From Peltaster fructicola (lineage: Eukaryota; Ascomycota; Dothideomycetes): 64,000 nt of DNA. Below, one piece after another: positions 12,001 to 24,626 of the stretch (position 1 is its first letter; the number at the start of each line of letters is the position of its first letter). The position numbers and the translations under genes are program-made. The notes under the pieces are model-generated. The model saw only the letters and a program-made list of their open reading frames with translations. It made no database searches and had not been told where the DNA came from. Location of the stretch: contig CP051139.1 in assembly GCA_001592805.2 (NCBI GenBank), forward strand, positions 496,001 through 560,000, written 5' to 3'.

Positions 12001-15000
12001 GTGCTCGACTTCATGGTCAAAAGTGTTCACAGCTGGACTGATACATCCAATCGAGACCTCTCAAATCTAGGGCTGGACATATATGAATGGTTCGTCAATC
12101 TTACACTGGTCAACAAAGTGCTGGAAGCGCCAGTGCAGCGAAAGACAGCCGATCTGCTTCTAGCTATCTGCCGTATGAATCCAGATTATGGCTCACAGAC
12201 AACAGACATGTCTGCGAGAACCAGTCTATTCAGTCTGTTGCGCAATGGGCCAATCAGTGTACAATACTACCTTGCGCCTCGACTGACATCCATCTTCAAG
12301 CTGTATTCGGTGTCCATTCATGATCAGATCTTCGATGACTTGCAGTCCAGCCTGACAGTGGATACTGAGTGGCTAGAAGGCATCACTATGCGTCTTTACA
12401 TACTGGCGGAGCTTGGCTCGACATGGCATTCACTTCTTAGGCGCTGTGTCTACTACATCTTCGAGACGGCGGGAAAAGTCGCACCTGCGGCGATGTATGC
12501 GCAGCGTTGCATTGCTAGACTCACTGCATCGCTATCGCTGGGCTCATCCGTGAAGCTCTTCGCTCTGTTCTCTCCACAATTGCTTCATACATGGCTCCAG
12601 AGTCACAGGCTAGAAAGCTTACCATTCGCTGTCTTCGGTTACTCGTCCATGGAGATGTTTCTTTCAGAGAATCAGGAGGAGATCACCGCGCAACTCTTCT
12701 TGCGACAGCTACCTAACGACCTTGCGTTTATGGTCTCGAAGCTCAATTGTAGTACGGTCGAACTACTGAGCCGTGCTTTCGACAGGGTCTCAGCGTATGC
12801 CATCGGCCAGGATACTACGATTGTGACGGCTGCAACTGGGAAAGGAGCGACCACTGACAACCGCCTCCGCGAAGCTCTCGGCAAGGACAGATACAAAAGA
12901 CTGATGTTGAACAATCACGGAGCTATCATTGGTCGTATTCTGCTTGCCACCAATCGAGCAGAGAGCGATGAGAAGTGGCTGGACAAGACTGATCTACATG
13001 GCACTGCTGCCGTAGCCGTCTCTGAGATGAAGAGATACAGTCAATCGACCAGACCCTTACCGCCCAGCGATGAGCCAGCATTCACCAGCAAATATCTCCT
13101 GCATCAGCTTGAGCGACTAGCACGTCGGATCGGCGAAACAAAGATCTACGGCCTATGGACCGCTGCGTCATACACTCTCGCATCACAAATACTGTTCGAC
13201 AATACGAATGATGCTCTTGGGTCAATCCATAGCTGTGCAGTCATTCAGAAGTTGCGACTACTGATTGCTCTTGCAGGGCCTACTCCGCTAGAAGGTTTTC
13301 CCCTGGAGCACACTTTGCGATTACTTCTACCTTTCGTGGACGACGAGCAGTGTGCAGACGATGTCATTGGCATCATGCACTACCTGCTGACGAGGAGCGT
13401 TGCGTACTTAAGTGAACACTGGACATCATTGTGGAGTGTTTCGATCCATGTCGTCCTTCGGCTGGCCAAACACGAGACAATATCACAGCAGACACCAACT
13501 CAGACAAGTCAGCAACGAGAGACCCTGCTACGAATGCAGAAGTTCAGATCATGGCTACTTCGCTATCTCGAAAGCATAACTCCCACACTACCCACAGAGC
13601 TTCAAACTGATGCTAAAATTGTCAGTGATGGACTCGCAAGGTCAGCACTACCAGGAAATGCTCGAGCAGGAAGTGCTGAGAGCACCCTAATGCTGTTCTT
13701 GCTCAGACAAGAGGCAAATACCCAAGGACTGCTCGATCCTGAAGATGTTCGAGAAGCTATGAAGTTCCTGGCGAGTGGCTTCGAACTACCACTCACATAT
13801 GCAGAGGACTGTCTTGGCGACGATAGTCAAGCTTTGATGTACGCCAACAAGCTCTGGACTGTCAGTAGGGAGCGATCCATGGACGAAGGTTTCGTGACAT
13901 GGGCCGCGCTCGTGGCAGGTCGAGCTTTCGCCGCCTCTGGCTCAGCACAAATTTTCGTAACGCCCTCGAACAGAAGAGACATTCCCACGGTACCACAAGA
14001 TGCTCCAAAGAAGCATAGCTCGCAGCGCATCATAGCAGAACTCTTGCATACATCAATGCGGTCTAGTCAAGCAGAAACTGTTAGCGTTGCTTTATCAACC
14101 ATGCGAGCTTGCATGGCCAATGCCAAGAGCGACGCAGAGCGACTGGAGTTCCAAAGTTTCTTCCCTACATCGATCGTCGATGTAGTTGTCAACACATCGT
14201 CACAATATCACAGAGCTTCAGCGACGCTGCCAAATCCATCGTTGCATGATCGCCGACGACACCTCCAAGATGTCTTGGCTGTGGCAGCATCGGCTGCAGT
14301 AGACGACTGGTTCACGAGCGTCGCTCTGGCTATCTGTAGCTTGTCACAAGGATCGTCATTCTTGAAGGGTCTTTTGCTTCTGCTCAATCATGACAGCAAT
14401 GCGGCACGAGCACTTCTTCCGAGCATGATTCATTTAGTGCTGATAGAGGACAACGACACTGCGGCAACACTGCGTGAGTGCCTGTCAGTAAGCGTCCAAG
14501 CTCATCTGTCGACACACGATGACTTGCTGCTGCCCAAGCAGCGCTTCCTCATCGAGATGTTACTGTATCTACTGAATCGAGTCTATCCTGGCGAAGGCAC
14601 ACCACTCGATCGTCTAAAATGGCTTGATTGCGACTACATGATCGCTGCTGAATGTGCAGATAGTTGCCACATGCCGACTACTGCTCTCATGCTCGCAGAA
14701 ATGGCGCGCACCATAATGCCGGTGGACAGAAGAGCCAGCAGTAGAGCATCGCTCACAACACAATCTGCTCGAAGCATATCCAACGAACTTCTTTTGTCGA
14801 TCTTCCAGCAAGTCAGTGAGCCTGATTCATACTACGGAGTGGAACAACCAGCTTCCCTGCAATCTTTCCTTGAGCGGTCTGAATATGAAGGTAACGCTTT
14901 CCAGGCGCTACTCTCACGTTCAGCACAGCTTGATGACCATCTGAGAACGACACATGGTCTAAAGACAGTTGACACATCGAACATGATGGGAACATTATCC

Positions 15001-17799
15001 TCGCTGAACCTAGACAGCTTGACGTTCACTCTTGCAAGAGCTACTCCTGCCAATACAGACACATGTGCCGCCGTGATGCTTGACACCGCTCGAGTTCTGC
15101 AGCAATGGGACATCAACATATCCGAGGAGCAGGGCGGTGAGAGCAATGCTCTGTATCGCGCATTCCATGTGCTCAATCACGCTTCTGCACGACCAACATA
15201 CATCAACGCACTCAAGGGCCTTCTCCTCGCACACGTGAAACAGTTCACTGCCGGCTCTAGATTGTCTCTCAAATGGGCTAGTGCATTGTCTTCCATGAAC
15301 GAGATCATGAAAGTGGCCACTGACTTTGATGCCATCGGGTCTTCTAGGCTATGCGACCTACTGCATCAAGGCAACACTTGGATGGAACTAGCAGATTTTG
15401 ACAGTCTACAAACACTCATCAGAAGTCGTAGCACGATCGCTGGTGTCCTGAGTGGTAACAAGAGCATGCTTGAAAGCTTGCAACTATCGTCAGGTCAAGT
15501 CAAGTTACACGAAGCTAAGGCTCTCGTCATGCTATCTGATTTAGCTAGAAAGCATGATCGTAATGAGCTGGCCATGTCCGCAGCATGGCAACTGAACAGC
15601 CTGGCCAACACTGATCTTAGCCTCACGACTATGGCTCAAAGAGAAATCGCATCAGTCCTCTCAGGTGTCGGAGAGAGCGCTGCTAGCATAGCAATTCTCC
15701 GTGGTCTCGCGAAGTCCACTGGTTCAGATGCCCAAGCGGTACAAGCTGGTCTTTTGTCTCAGATCGGGCAGCAGCTTGCAGATGCTCGACTAGAGACACC
15801 TTCAGAGATTCTACAGAACTATCTGAAGCCATCTATTGAGCAGTTGCAATCACAGACAGGCATCGAAGCCGGTAAGGTGTTCTACACCTTTGCTGCATTC
15901 TGCGATGCTCAATTACAGAACCCCGATGCACTGGCTGACTTCCAGCGCTTGACAAGACTACGACAAGCGAAGCATGATGAAGCCACTCAACTCAGGGCTC
16001 ATGTGACCTCGCTGAAGCGTACCGATCCGGACTACAAGGCTCAGAAACGCAACTACGAAAGAGCCATGCAATGGTTTGAGATCGATAACGAGGAATACAC
16101 CAAGGCCCGCAACACCAGAGAGATCTTCGCTGAGCAGAGCTTGAAGAACTACATCCATACCTTGCGTGCATGTGACAAGCATGATCTCTGCGTCTTGCGC
16201 TTGTTCGCCTTGTGGTTGGAATACAGCGACGTCAGACAAACTCAAGCCACCGTCACCAATCACCTGGCTGAAGTCCCTACCTGGAAATTCGTGCTGCTCA
16301 TGAACCAACTCATGTCTCGACTGAAGGGTGACGGCTCGCCGTTCGACAAAACCTTGCTGGCTCTGCTACAGTCTGTCTGCCGTGATCATCCATATCACAC
16401 GGTACATCATCTTTATGCAGCACGCAAGTTTCCGGGCGACGATCAAGCCAGCGAAATACGTAGAAGTGCAGCAGAAACTCTATGCCGGGATCTTGCTAAA
16501 GACAAACGGAACGGAGAGATCATTCGGCGTATGCTGAAAGCTGACAGTATGTATAAGATGCTTGCTCAAGAGCCTCGCGATGGCAAAAACAATGGTCAGT
16601 ATCCGATTGGAGAGTCATTAGCTGCCAGCAAGATTGACAGACATGCTCCCAAGGAGCAGGTGCCATCGGCTACGATCGAGCTCGCTCTTCAACCGGATGG
16701 CATTTACAAGAATGTGCCCGTAATCACCAGATTTGGCAGGGAGCTGACGATCATGACCGGTCTGAGTGCTCCAAAGGTCTTGACAGTCTACTCCTCGGAT
16801 GGCAAACATTGCAAGCAACTCTTCAAAGGTGGCAACGATGATTTACGACAAGACGCTATCATGGAGCAAGTCTTCGGCGAGGTCAGCAAGATGCTTCGCA
16901 ATCACAAAGCCTCTAGACAGCGCAACCTACAAGTGCGCACTTATAAGGTTATCCCACTCACAAATCGTGCTGGCATCATTGAGTTCGTGCCAAACTCCAT
17001 CACAATCAACGACTTCCTTCAACCTGCCCATAAGAAGTACTATCCCAGCAGTATGAAGGTGCAGGACGCTAGGCAGAAGATCAGTGCTGTCGAAAAGCAA
17101 TCTACGGAGACACGAGTCAAGGAGTTCCGAAAGGTGTGCGAGCAGATGCCACCTGTCATGCGTCACTTTTTCTTTGAGCGCTTCAGAGATCCCGATGAAT
17201 GGTTTGCAAAGCGCACAGCTTACACTCGAACGACGGCCGCCATTTCGATGCTTGGCCAGGTCCTAGGTCTAGGAGATCGACACTGTCAGAACATCCTGCT
17301 CGACGAACATAGCGGCGAGGTCATACACATCGATCTAGGAGTTGCCTTCGAGGCTGGCAGAGTCCTACCCATCCCAGAACTCGTACCATTCCGACTCACG
17401 CGAGATATCGTTGACGGCATGGGCGTGACTGGCACAGAAGGCATCTTCAAGCGTTGTGCAGAGTTCACACTCGACGCTTTACGTAAGGACAAGGATGGCA
17501 TCATGACTCTGCTGAACGTCCTTCGCTATGATCCATTGTATAGCTGGACTCTATCACCAGTCAAGGCCAAGCGGATGCAGCAGCACGAAGGTGAAACCAA
17601 CGGCACTACTGGCACCGGACACTTTGTGTCGAACAAGACCGAGAGCGAAGCTGGCGAGGCTGAGAGAGCACTGTCGATTGTTGAGAAGAAGCTAGGCAAT
17701 GCCTTGAGCACAGCCGCCAGCGTGAGCGAAATGATTCAGCAAGCCAGTGATGACAGAAACCTTGCTACACTGTTCGGTGGATGGGCAGCGTTCTTCTAG
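9046..17799 (+). CDS. tel1: Serine/threonine-protein kinase Tel1 (ATM family)
   Basis: Model: exon 1 9046-9079, intron 9080-9127 (48 nt, CTGAC branch), exon 2 9128-17799; 2901 aa. The large frame itself has no ATG near its start, so an upstream exon is needed. Splicing as proposed gives MASQINLGDILNALEHGS followed by IKTRSDNLQDLKHLL, which fits the N-terminal TAN motif of Tel1/ATM. Helical repeats fill the middle, then a FAT region (about 1800-2450), then the PI3K-like kinase domain with GLGDRHCQNILLDE (catalytic Asp/Asn) and VIHIDLG (metal-binding Asp) near 2725-2750, and a C-terminal FATC ending LFGGWAAFF. Tel1 senses double-strand breaks through MRN and maintains telomeres. An acceptor at 9109 also keeps frame but would leave a 30-nt intron. 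Confidence 0.95.
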
Positions 17800-18598
17800 C
17801 ACAATAGTCGGGAGATGCAGAACACTTCTAACTATAGATATACATACAATGTACCTGAGCTATTCTAATCGCCTCTAGCCTCGCCTCGTCGTGGCATGTT
17901 GTGCTATGGGCTATGTCACTGTTGCGTTCGGATCCCAATGCCGCACAATGCAATCATTGTATCACATGCTGCACTGACAACCTCATGTGTTGCGCGCACG
18001 GTGGACGCAACACTGTGTCTCGCCTCGATCAGTGGCTACCTAGTCAGGCTTGACTTTACATGCATGCTCTCAGTCCAGCACAAGGCTGAGGGGTTGCTTT
18101 TGTGACCGGTGTGTGTCTGCTGGCTGCTTGCATGCACGTATATGTATCAGCGCCACGCTACAGAACCTGGGCGAGACTGCGATGCTCCTTGGGACATCCA
18201 TTGCGACTAGACCTCGAGCGTGAGTGCGATTGCTTGTCGATACGATTTGACATCTTGACAGCTGCGTCTGCTTGCTTATCAGACAGATAGCACCTCAAGA
18301 TACAAGTTGTACCTCTCACAGCCTTGCATACTCGGTCGAGGACAGCCACCAATCAGATATTTGCCAAGACCGGTCAAAGACGTAAGTAGACGTGCTGATT
18401 GTGCTATACACTGGACGAGTTAAACGCCACTGGTGCCGTTCCCAGCATTGGTCTCGGACATGCTTTCGTGGCAGCAAGCAGCGTGCCGTTTAAATTGAAG
18501 CCGTATGTCCGCCAGCCGCAAGGTATCCCTCGTATGTTCGTGCTCTGAACACTTCTCGAACGAGTCGTCCGCTTTCGCGCCACTGATTAACGAACACC
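17800..18598. other. Intergenic between tel1 and the 7-TM gene
   Basis: About 800 bp. An AT-rich stretch follows the tel1 stop. Two neighbouring inverted repeats stand out: ACAATG/CATTGT at 17945-17960 (4-nt loop) and GTGTTGCG/CGCAACAC at 17987-18013 (11-nt loop). The rest shows no coding-like frame. Confidence 0.4.
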
Positions 18599-19711
18599 AT
18601 GGACCAGAACCTCGACGACGGCTCACGTTGGGGATGCGAAGCGAATGGTGATGTCTCCGGCTGGGGTGTATGTGAATGCTCAAGGCCTTGCCTCGCTGAC
18701 AATCGCAGGTAATCGTCTCACTCCTGACCACATCTTCGCTCAGCGTTGTGCTCTCGTTGTGGTGCGCCTGGGTGGTGTGCCAGAGGAAACGCAGCAGGAA
18801 GTTGAAGAGAGCGCACAGGATCATCAGTGCTTTCCTCATGGATCTTAGCGTCAACCAAATCGTCACAGGCATTGCGCTGTATGCCTGTGTCATGAAGATC
18901 TACGGTCCTTCGTATGACCCTCACGCTATCCTGGCCATCCGACTCAGCAACCTGTCAACAGTCAGTCAACTGCCCATTGTCTTGGTAGCAAACCATGCGA
19001 GCCGCAGTGCAATACATATTCGGTTCTTCTCAAGTGTCAGCTACGGCTTTGCTGCTGCTGTCTGGGGCATCATAGGTTGTGGCCAAATAACACCTCCTGA
19101 CTGGCCTGGCATTCACTTCTACACAGCTCTGATTTGCGTAGTTGGCATCGTCCTGGCTGCAGAGCTGTTCTATATCTTTGCCTGCCTCCTCGGACGAAGT
19201 CATTGGCAGCATAAACGCAAGAATTGGTTCGCAGATGTGGCAGATCGCATGGACAAAGGCACGACGACATGCCTGGATCCATACGGACGACCGTCGGTCC
19301 GACTCTTTCTCATGGCTGTCTTCATGGTCATAAATGTGTATCTTTTCGTTGAGATCATTCGGCTGAAGTGGTTCAAGCCAGGCGGTTGTGATCTCAGCAC
19401 TGAAGAGGACGATAAGACGACTTTTGGGCAGGTCTTGTCGATAGTGATGCTCGGGACGCTGATCTATGCTTTCCTCAATGCTTTTGTTGGTGAGTAGCTC
19501 TGGCTCTTTGCTGTCGAAGTGGAACTGACAATCGCTAGATGTCCGTTATGAGGACTCAGAAGAGCCTCATGGTTATGGTCGTGTTGGCTGTCAATCGAGC
19601 CTCGATGTTATTGAATACTTGCCACCACAAGGCGATTTGCTCAGCAAGCCACCACTCACCTTTGCTACCAGCTTCGGCTCAAATGCGAGTAGCACGCGGT
19701 ATGGTGGTTGA
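18599..19711 (+). CDS. Fungal seven-transmembrane protein of unknown function
   Basis: Model: exons 18599-18667, 18709-19489 and 19539-19711; 340 aa; introns of 41 and 49 nt, both frame-preserving. The N-terminus has a short extracellular-type segment with GCEANGDVSGWG, a pattern common in fungal membrane proteins of this class, then seven hydrophobic segments (starting VIVSLLTTSSLSVVLSLW and ending LIYAFLNAFV) and a cytoplasmic tail with RYEDSEEPHGYGR. The central loop carries basic residues (WQHKRKNW). No transport or GPCR signature is visible and I do not assign a function. The unspliced frame would stop right after the last membrane segment, so the third exon supplies the tail. Confidence 0.75.
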
Positions 19712-20921
19712 TACAGCAGATGTCTAGTAAAGGCACGGTCTGTGTCGACGAGTCCATCAAGCAGTATTTGCGACCAAGGCAGTCGTGTATTGCTTAAGCA
19801 AGAGTATAGTGATAGATTTATGTCGTTGTATTGCACACTCATAAGGAAAGAGTGTCAGGATCCCATGCCAGCACAGGGCCGGCGAGCTGGCGGACGCCGT
19901 TGTCAATTGATAGACGACTTGCACGATGGTGAAGCCCGCATATGGCCCCAAGGAGTGAGACAGAGTCCAGCGAATATCAGTCACTCCACTCGGAGTCATG
20001 CCATGCAGCGTTTGTCGCAAAGGCGAATCATGAGCGAATCGAGACGGGCCTTTTTGCGTCAGACGCACGCGACCTTGGGAGCGCTCTCCGCCGATGAAAC
20101 GCCATAGGGAAGTTTGCACCGGACCTTGTGCTGAAATTACGCGAACACGGGAGAGTGAGGTAGAAGAAGGAAAGAATCTGCGCCATGCACCGTGTTCATT
20201 GGTTGTAGGGCTGTGTGCCGAGCGAAGAGCTCATCGAACGTGACAAAGGTCTTGACATGCCAAGCTTTCTCGCCAGAATGCGCGGCATGTATGACATCCA
20301 TGATGCAAGACGCCGACAGTCATCTTGTGCTAGAAGTATGGAGACAATTGCTTCGCCGGATCAATTAAGCGTGAGGTAGAAGCTGCTTTCCGAGGTCTCG
20401 ATGTTGTGGTAGTAAGCTTGGCGAGAACAATCTTGTTGTCGCTCGAGCCTCATGAGAGGTGGATCGAGTTTGAGAGGTCCTACACTCGATCACCCTTGCA
20501 CGCTAAGATCAAAAGTCTTACTCGGGGCGTGGATATTGTGGTACTTTTCACAGCTTGCGTCAAAGCAGCAGCACCGCTTGTCGATCGATCATGGGCGCTA
20601 TAAGTGAGAGCCCTCGTCGCTATCGTAGTGGTGTTGTCCCGTCCGTTCCCAGTTCACTTCGACATCCCATCTTCGCACCATATCTCGGACAACCGTAGCT
20701 TTGCCGGCTGCATGACCCGCACCTCTGGATATTGGATAGCTCTTATCAGTGCTCTTTCGCCGTCGCATTCGTGACTAGATCGCAGGACTCGATTGCTCGT
20801 CTCGTCTGGACATCCGACTGCAACAAACCTCAGCCCATAGCGACCTGTGCCAAAGCGACATCCTGCTGCCGAGAGCGTCTTGTGAATAGTCGAGGCCCAT
20901 CGCAACAAGCACAGCGTGATA
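19712..20921. other. Intergenic, upstream of the permease gene
   Basis: About 1.2 kb. Scattered short frames on both strands lack domains and overlap each other, so I treat them as chance. Presumably holds the permease promoter; no site was recognised. Confidence 0.4.
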
Positions 20922-22677
20922 ATGGCGAACGTAAGCTCTCAGAATGACAACGTGCGCCATCGCAAGGCCAGCGTCGTCGAGCTCCAGGACCCTCATGGAC
21001 GACACAGAGTTGTACAGATCGATGAGCTGAACGAAGCTGATCGAGCTCTTGCTGCCGAGTTTGGCTACAAGCCAGTCTTCAAGCGTGAGTTTGGATATCT
21101 ATCGACATTCTCCTTCGCGGTCAGTATCAGTGGACTATTCGCGACGGTTGCCACGACCTTCTCAGCGCCACTTCTCGCAGGTGGAAGTGCATCTGCGGTT
21201 TGGTGTTGGCTTATTTCAGGTGCCGGGTGCATGTGTATCGCGCTTTCTGTTTCTGAGCTCGTCTCCGCCTATCCAACCTGCGGTGGACTGTAAGTAGACT
21301 TCATCTTCCTCATCCACACTCCGACTTATTCTTTCTAGTTATTACACTGTCTCCCGACTTGCACCAAGGAGGCATGTCGCATGGATCAGCTGGATCGTTG
21401 GCTGGCTCAATCTTCTTGGCCAGATCGCTGGTGTGGCTTCATCAGAATGGGGTGCAGCAGCACTACTCCTTGCTGCTGTCGCCATGAACAGTGGTACTTA
21501 TGTCGATCCTGATACTGGCAGCACTCTTTTCAACTACCAGCCAACCTACAACCAGACCGTGGGTGTCATGGCTGCTCTGACGGTCCTGACAGGATTGGTC
21601 AACTCCCTCTCAACATACTGGATGGAGAAGATGACTAAGACGTATGTCATCTTCCATATCGCGGTCCTAGTCACTTGCAGTGTTGCGTTACTTGCGATGG
21701 CTCAGCCGTGGAATGGCACTGAGAAGAACGATGCCGCATACGTCTTCACCAACGTTGACAACACCTCGGGCTGGACGCCTGATGGCTGGTCGTTCCTTCT
21801 GGGCTTCCTGTCAGTCAGCTGGACCATGACGGACTACGATGCAACCGCGCATATCACCGAAGAGATCAAGGACCCAGAGATCAAGGCACCTTGGGCTATC
21901 TCGATGGCTATGCTGTTCACATATGTCGCTGGTTGGCTCTTCAACATCGTCCTCTGTTTCTGCATGGGTAGCCCAGAGGACATCTTGGGCTCACCTCTTC
22001 AACAACCTGTGGCCCAGATCTTCTACAACGTGCTTGGCCGAGCTGGAGGAATCACATTCACGGTGTGCGCTGTTATCATCCTCAAGTTTGTCACCTTCAC
22101 GGCAATGCAAGCTCTTGCTCGCACAGTCTTTGCTTTCTCACGAGATCGCCTTGTGCCATTCTCGAGTGTTTGGACCAAGATCTATCCATTGACCGGCACA
22201 CCACTGTTCGCAGTCTGGATCTCAACTTTCTGGTGCATTGCCATCAACCTGATTGGTCTTGGAAGTTACACAGCTATCGCGGGAGTCTTTGCAACTTGTG
22301 CTATCGCACTCGACTGGTCATACTGCATTCCAATCGTGTGCAAACTCCTCTTTGGACAATTCAAGCCAGGCCCTTGGCATCTTGGACGGTTCAGCCCTGT
22401 AATCAATGCCTGGGCTGTCATCTGGACTTTCTTCGTCTCGATTATCTTCGTCATGCCTACTGTCATCCCGGTCACAGCTGAGAACATGAACTACGCTATC
22501 GTGTACCTGTCTGGCATTCTTGTTATCTCTGGAATCTACTATGCTATTGCTGGTCGAAAGTACTACACTGGACCTCTTATCGAAGCAGAGATTGTCGACG
22601 AGTCCGACAGCGGTATCGAGGGCCAGGATGAAAAGGCAGATGCTGCTGGTTTCAAGAAGGATACCACAATTCACTAG
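20922..22677 (+). CDS. Amino-acid/GABA/choline-type permease (APC superfamily)
   Basis: Model: exons 20922-21289 and 21339-22677 with a 49-nt intron (GTAAGT donor); 568 aa. The protein has a hydrophilic N-terminus, then the conserved entry to TM1 FGYLSTFSFAVSISGLFATV and about twelve membrane segments. It has the motif SAYPTCGGLYYTVSRLAP, spliced across the intron, and ITEEIKDPEIKAPWAI in the central loop, both typical of fungal GabA/Uga4/Hnm1-type permeases. Expected to import GABA, choline or a related amine across the plasma membrane; the substrate cannot be told from sequence. It ends in an acidic tail with DESDSGIEGQDEK, a plausible ubiquitylation/regulatory tail. Convergent with the SprT-like gene. 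Confidence 0.9.
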
Positions 22678-22862
22678 GTGCATGAACACGTTATGTTAGG
22701 AACGTCGGTCAGAATACTTCTATATCTGATCATATTAGGATTTGTAACGAAGTCATCACTGCTTGCCTACTTGACCTTCCAACCCTAAGATACATGATCA
22801 TGAGGGTGTACATGTCCAACAACGAGGGCATACATGACATTAGCTATGACCTGTCATCCTTG

Positions 22863-24626
22863 TCATAAACAGAACGCCCTCCGGATCGGCATGGCGAAAG
22901 GAATCCCTTGTTCCAAGCTTGACAGGAACGGCCGTTGAGTGAAAGGATCGTCCATGATGTGTTTAGCAAATGCCTGTCGCTCACCATTAGGATTGATGCC
23001 AGACCTCAAGCCTGCAACAACGAGGTTACAATCCTCTCTCAGCATGGCGTATTGAGAGAAGATGTCTGTGAATCGAGCTTCATGCCAATTGCAGATCTTC
23101 TCGTAATTGCTGGTGCCAATCTGACCGTAGCTGCTTCCATCATCGTCTGTCCGAGCCAGGAACTTGCGAGCCCAATTCTGCAGCTCGCTGGACAATGACT
23201 TCGACGGATCATAGATGTCCCTGAGCATAGCTATGGGGTCATCATTGGTAGCTTCGGCTTGATATAGATGCTTCAAAGCATACTCCCGCAGCTCTTTGAA
23301 GCGCATAGCGTCTGCTATCTTACAGACTTGCACATCCAGCTTCAAACTCGCTCCTTGTCGATTATGCGGACTCGATAGCACTGGTGGCCCAGCAGAGGGA
23401 GCCTCAGTACTGTTCCTCTCACCGAAGGTATCACTGGCGTGGTAGCCTCCATATGTGATGAACTTGCAGACGCAGTCGAACACATCTGCTGAGCACTCTG
23501 GCACTTCTGCGTCCTTGTGCTTGGCCTGATCGATCAATCTCTTGATAGCTGAGTACTTCAACACGCGCTCTTTGGGTACAGCGAATCGCTTCTTGTTCCA
23601 GATCAGCTCAGTGTAGTATTTCGAAGGCGGCGCATTCATTCTTGATGTTCTCTCCTGTTCACCATCGCTCCAGAAGAAGATCTTATCACCGCGATCTGCC
23701 CAGTTCTCACCAATTGCTTTGGCATAGTCTTGGACCTGCCAGTTCATGATCTGCGCTCGGGTGATATTGCGATTGTCATGCATGCAGTGTGTCCTGCCGT
23801 CCACTGCAGGAGGTGGTAACGACATTCCTACCGGATCCAGGGAGATGAATGACCCTCTGCCTCGCATCAACCGCCTGTTGGGACCAGTATCACGCCCAGC
23901 AGCATGGAAGATAATGCTTGTTGAGCCTTCCTGACAGTCGAGTGTGATATCGTTGATCGTAGCTAGTATGACACCAAAGTGAAGACCATCACACATGCGT
24001 CCATCCTGCTTCTCGCCTTTCTTCTGAGCGCCACAACACACCAGGAAGTAGGCATGAATCATGTGATGTATGAGCATGCCAAGCAGGTGCGACATGCCAG
24101 CTGTGTGCTCTTCGAACGGTGTGCTATTGAGCTGGATGCATATGCGCTTGGCGACAGTTCTTGTAGCACATGTCGTACCAGGGTGTGATGATCCTTGGGC
24201 CTTCCACGTCAGAAGGACCATCCCTGCGAGCTTTCCGCCGAAGAGATGCTTGTCTAGAATGCTGAACAGAACAAAGGGCGTCTGTAGGTCCAACGAGATC
24301 CGCCGAGCATCATCGATGGCTGACACTATCGCAAAGCGGTTGCTGATGATGAACCTATAGCAGAACGCTGTCGCATAGCCGAGTGACCAACCAAGGTCTC
24401 CTGCTACAGATAGATCTCGGTCTTGTAGTTCAGCAATGCTTGCGTCTGCGATGGTCTGGCCTCTCTGACGCTCGCCATGTGGTTGCTGATCCTGCCTTGC
24501 CCAGCTCTCCACTCGGTTGGCGATGAAATATGCTGGCAATGCAGCATTGTATGCCTGTGAGTAGTACTGCCAGACTGCCGGACGCTCGAGGCGTGAGTAT
24601 GGATGTGGACCAGGACGCACATTCAT
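22863..24626 (-). CDS. SprT-like domain plus BTB-like domain protein, altered metal-site motif
   Basis: From the first in-frame ATG (24626) the protein has 587 aa; the frame extends 13 codons further only through a GTG. The N-terminal half resembles the SprT-like zinc-protease fold: a helix MLIHHMIHAYFLVCC at about 183-197 at the place of the usual HExxH, followed by GLHFGVIL, matching the second conserved block. Here the motif reads H-H-M-I-H, so the catalytic Glu is a His (codon CAC). The C-terminal half (about 360-470) looks like a BTB/POZ domain as found in many fungal proteins (VPKERVLKYSAIKRLI, CKFITYGGYHASD). Probable inactive or altered protease joined to an interaction domain; function unknown. 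Confidence 0.65.
   Translation of the reverse strand: MNVRPGPHPYSRLERPAVWQYYSQAYNAALPAYFIANRVESWARQDQQPHGERQRGQTIADASIAELQDRDLSVAGDLGWSLGYATAFCYRFIISNRFAIVSAIDDARRISLDLQTPFVLFSILDKHLFGGKLAGMVLLTWKAQGSSHPGTTCATRTVAKRICIQLNSTPFEEHTAGMSHLLGMLIHHMIHAYFLVCCGAQKKGEKQDGRMCDGLHFGVILATINDITLDCQEGSTSIIFHAAGRDTGPNRRLMRGRGSFISLDPVGMSLPPPAVDGRTHCMHDNRNITRAQIMNWQVQDYAKAIGENWADRGDKIFFWSDGEQERTSRMNAPPSKYYTELIWNKKRFAVPKERVLKYSAIKRLIDQAKHKDAEVPECSADVFDCVCKFITYGGYHASDTFGERNSTEAPSAGPPVLSSPHNRQGASLKLDVQVCKIADAMRFKELREYALKHLYQAEATNDDPIAMLRDIYDPSKSLSSELQNWARKFLARTDDDGSSYGQIGTSNYEKICNWHEARFTDIFSQYAMLREDCNLVVAGLRSGINPNGERQAFAKHIMDDPFTQRPFLSSLEQGIPFAMPIRRAFCL

Noticed and set aside
18420-18893. 157-codon minus-strand frame across the 7-TM gene start
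   Set aside because: Overlaps the first exon and intron of a well-supported gene.
19757-20119. 120-codon minus-strand frame between the 7-TM and permease genes
   Set aside because: Overlaps a plus-strand frame of the same length; neither shows a domain.
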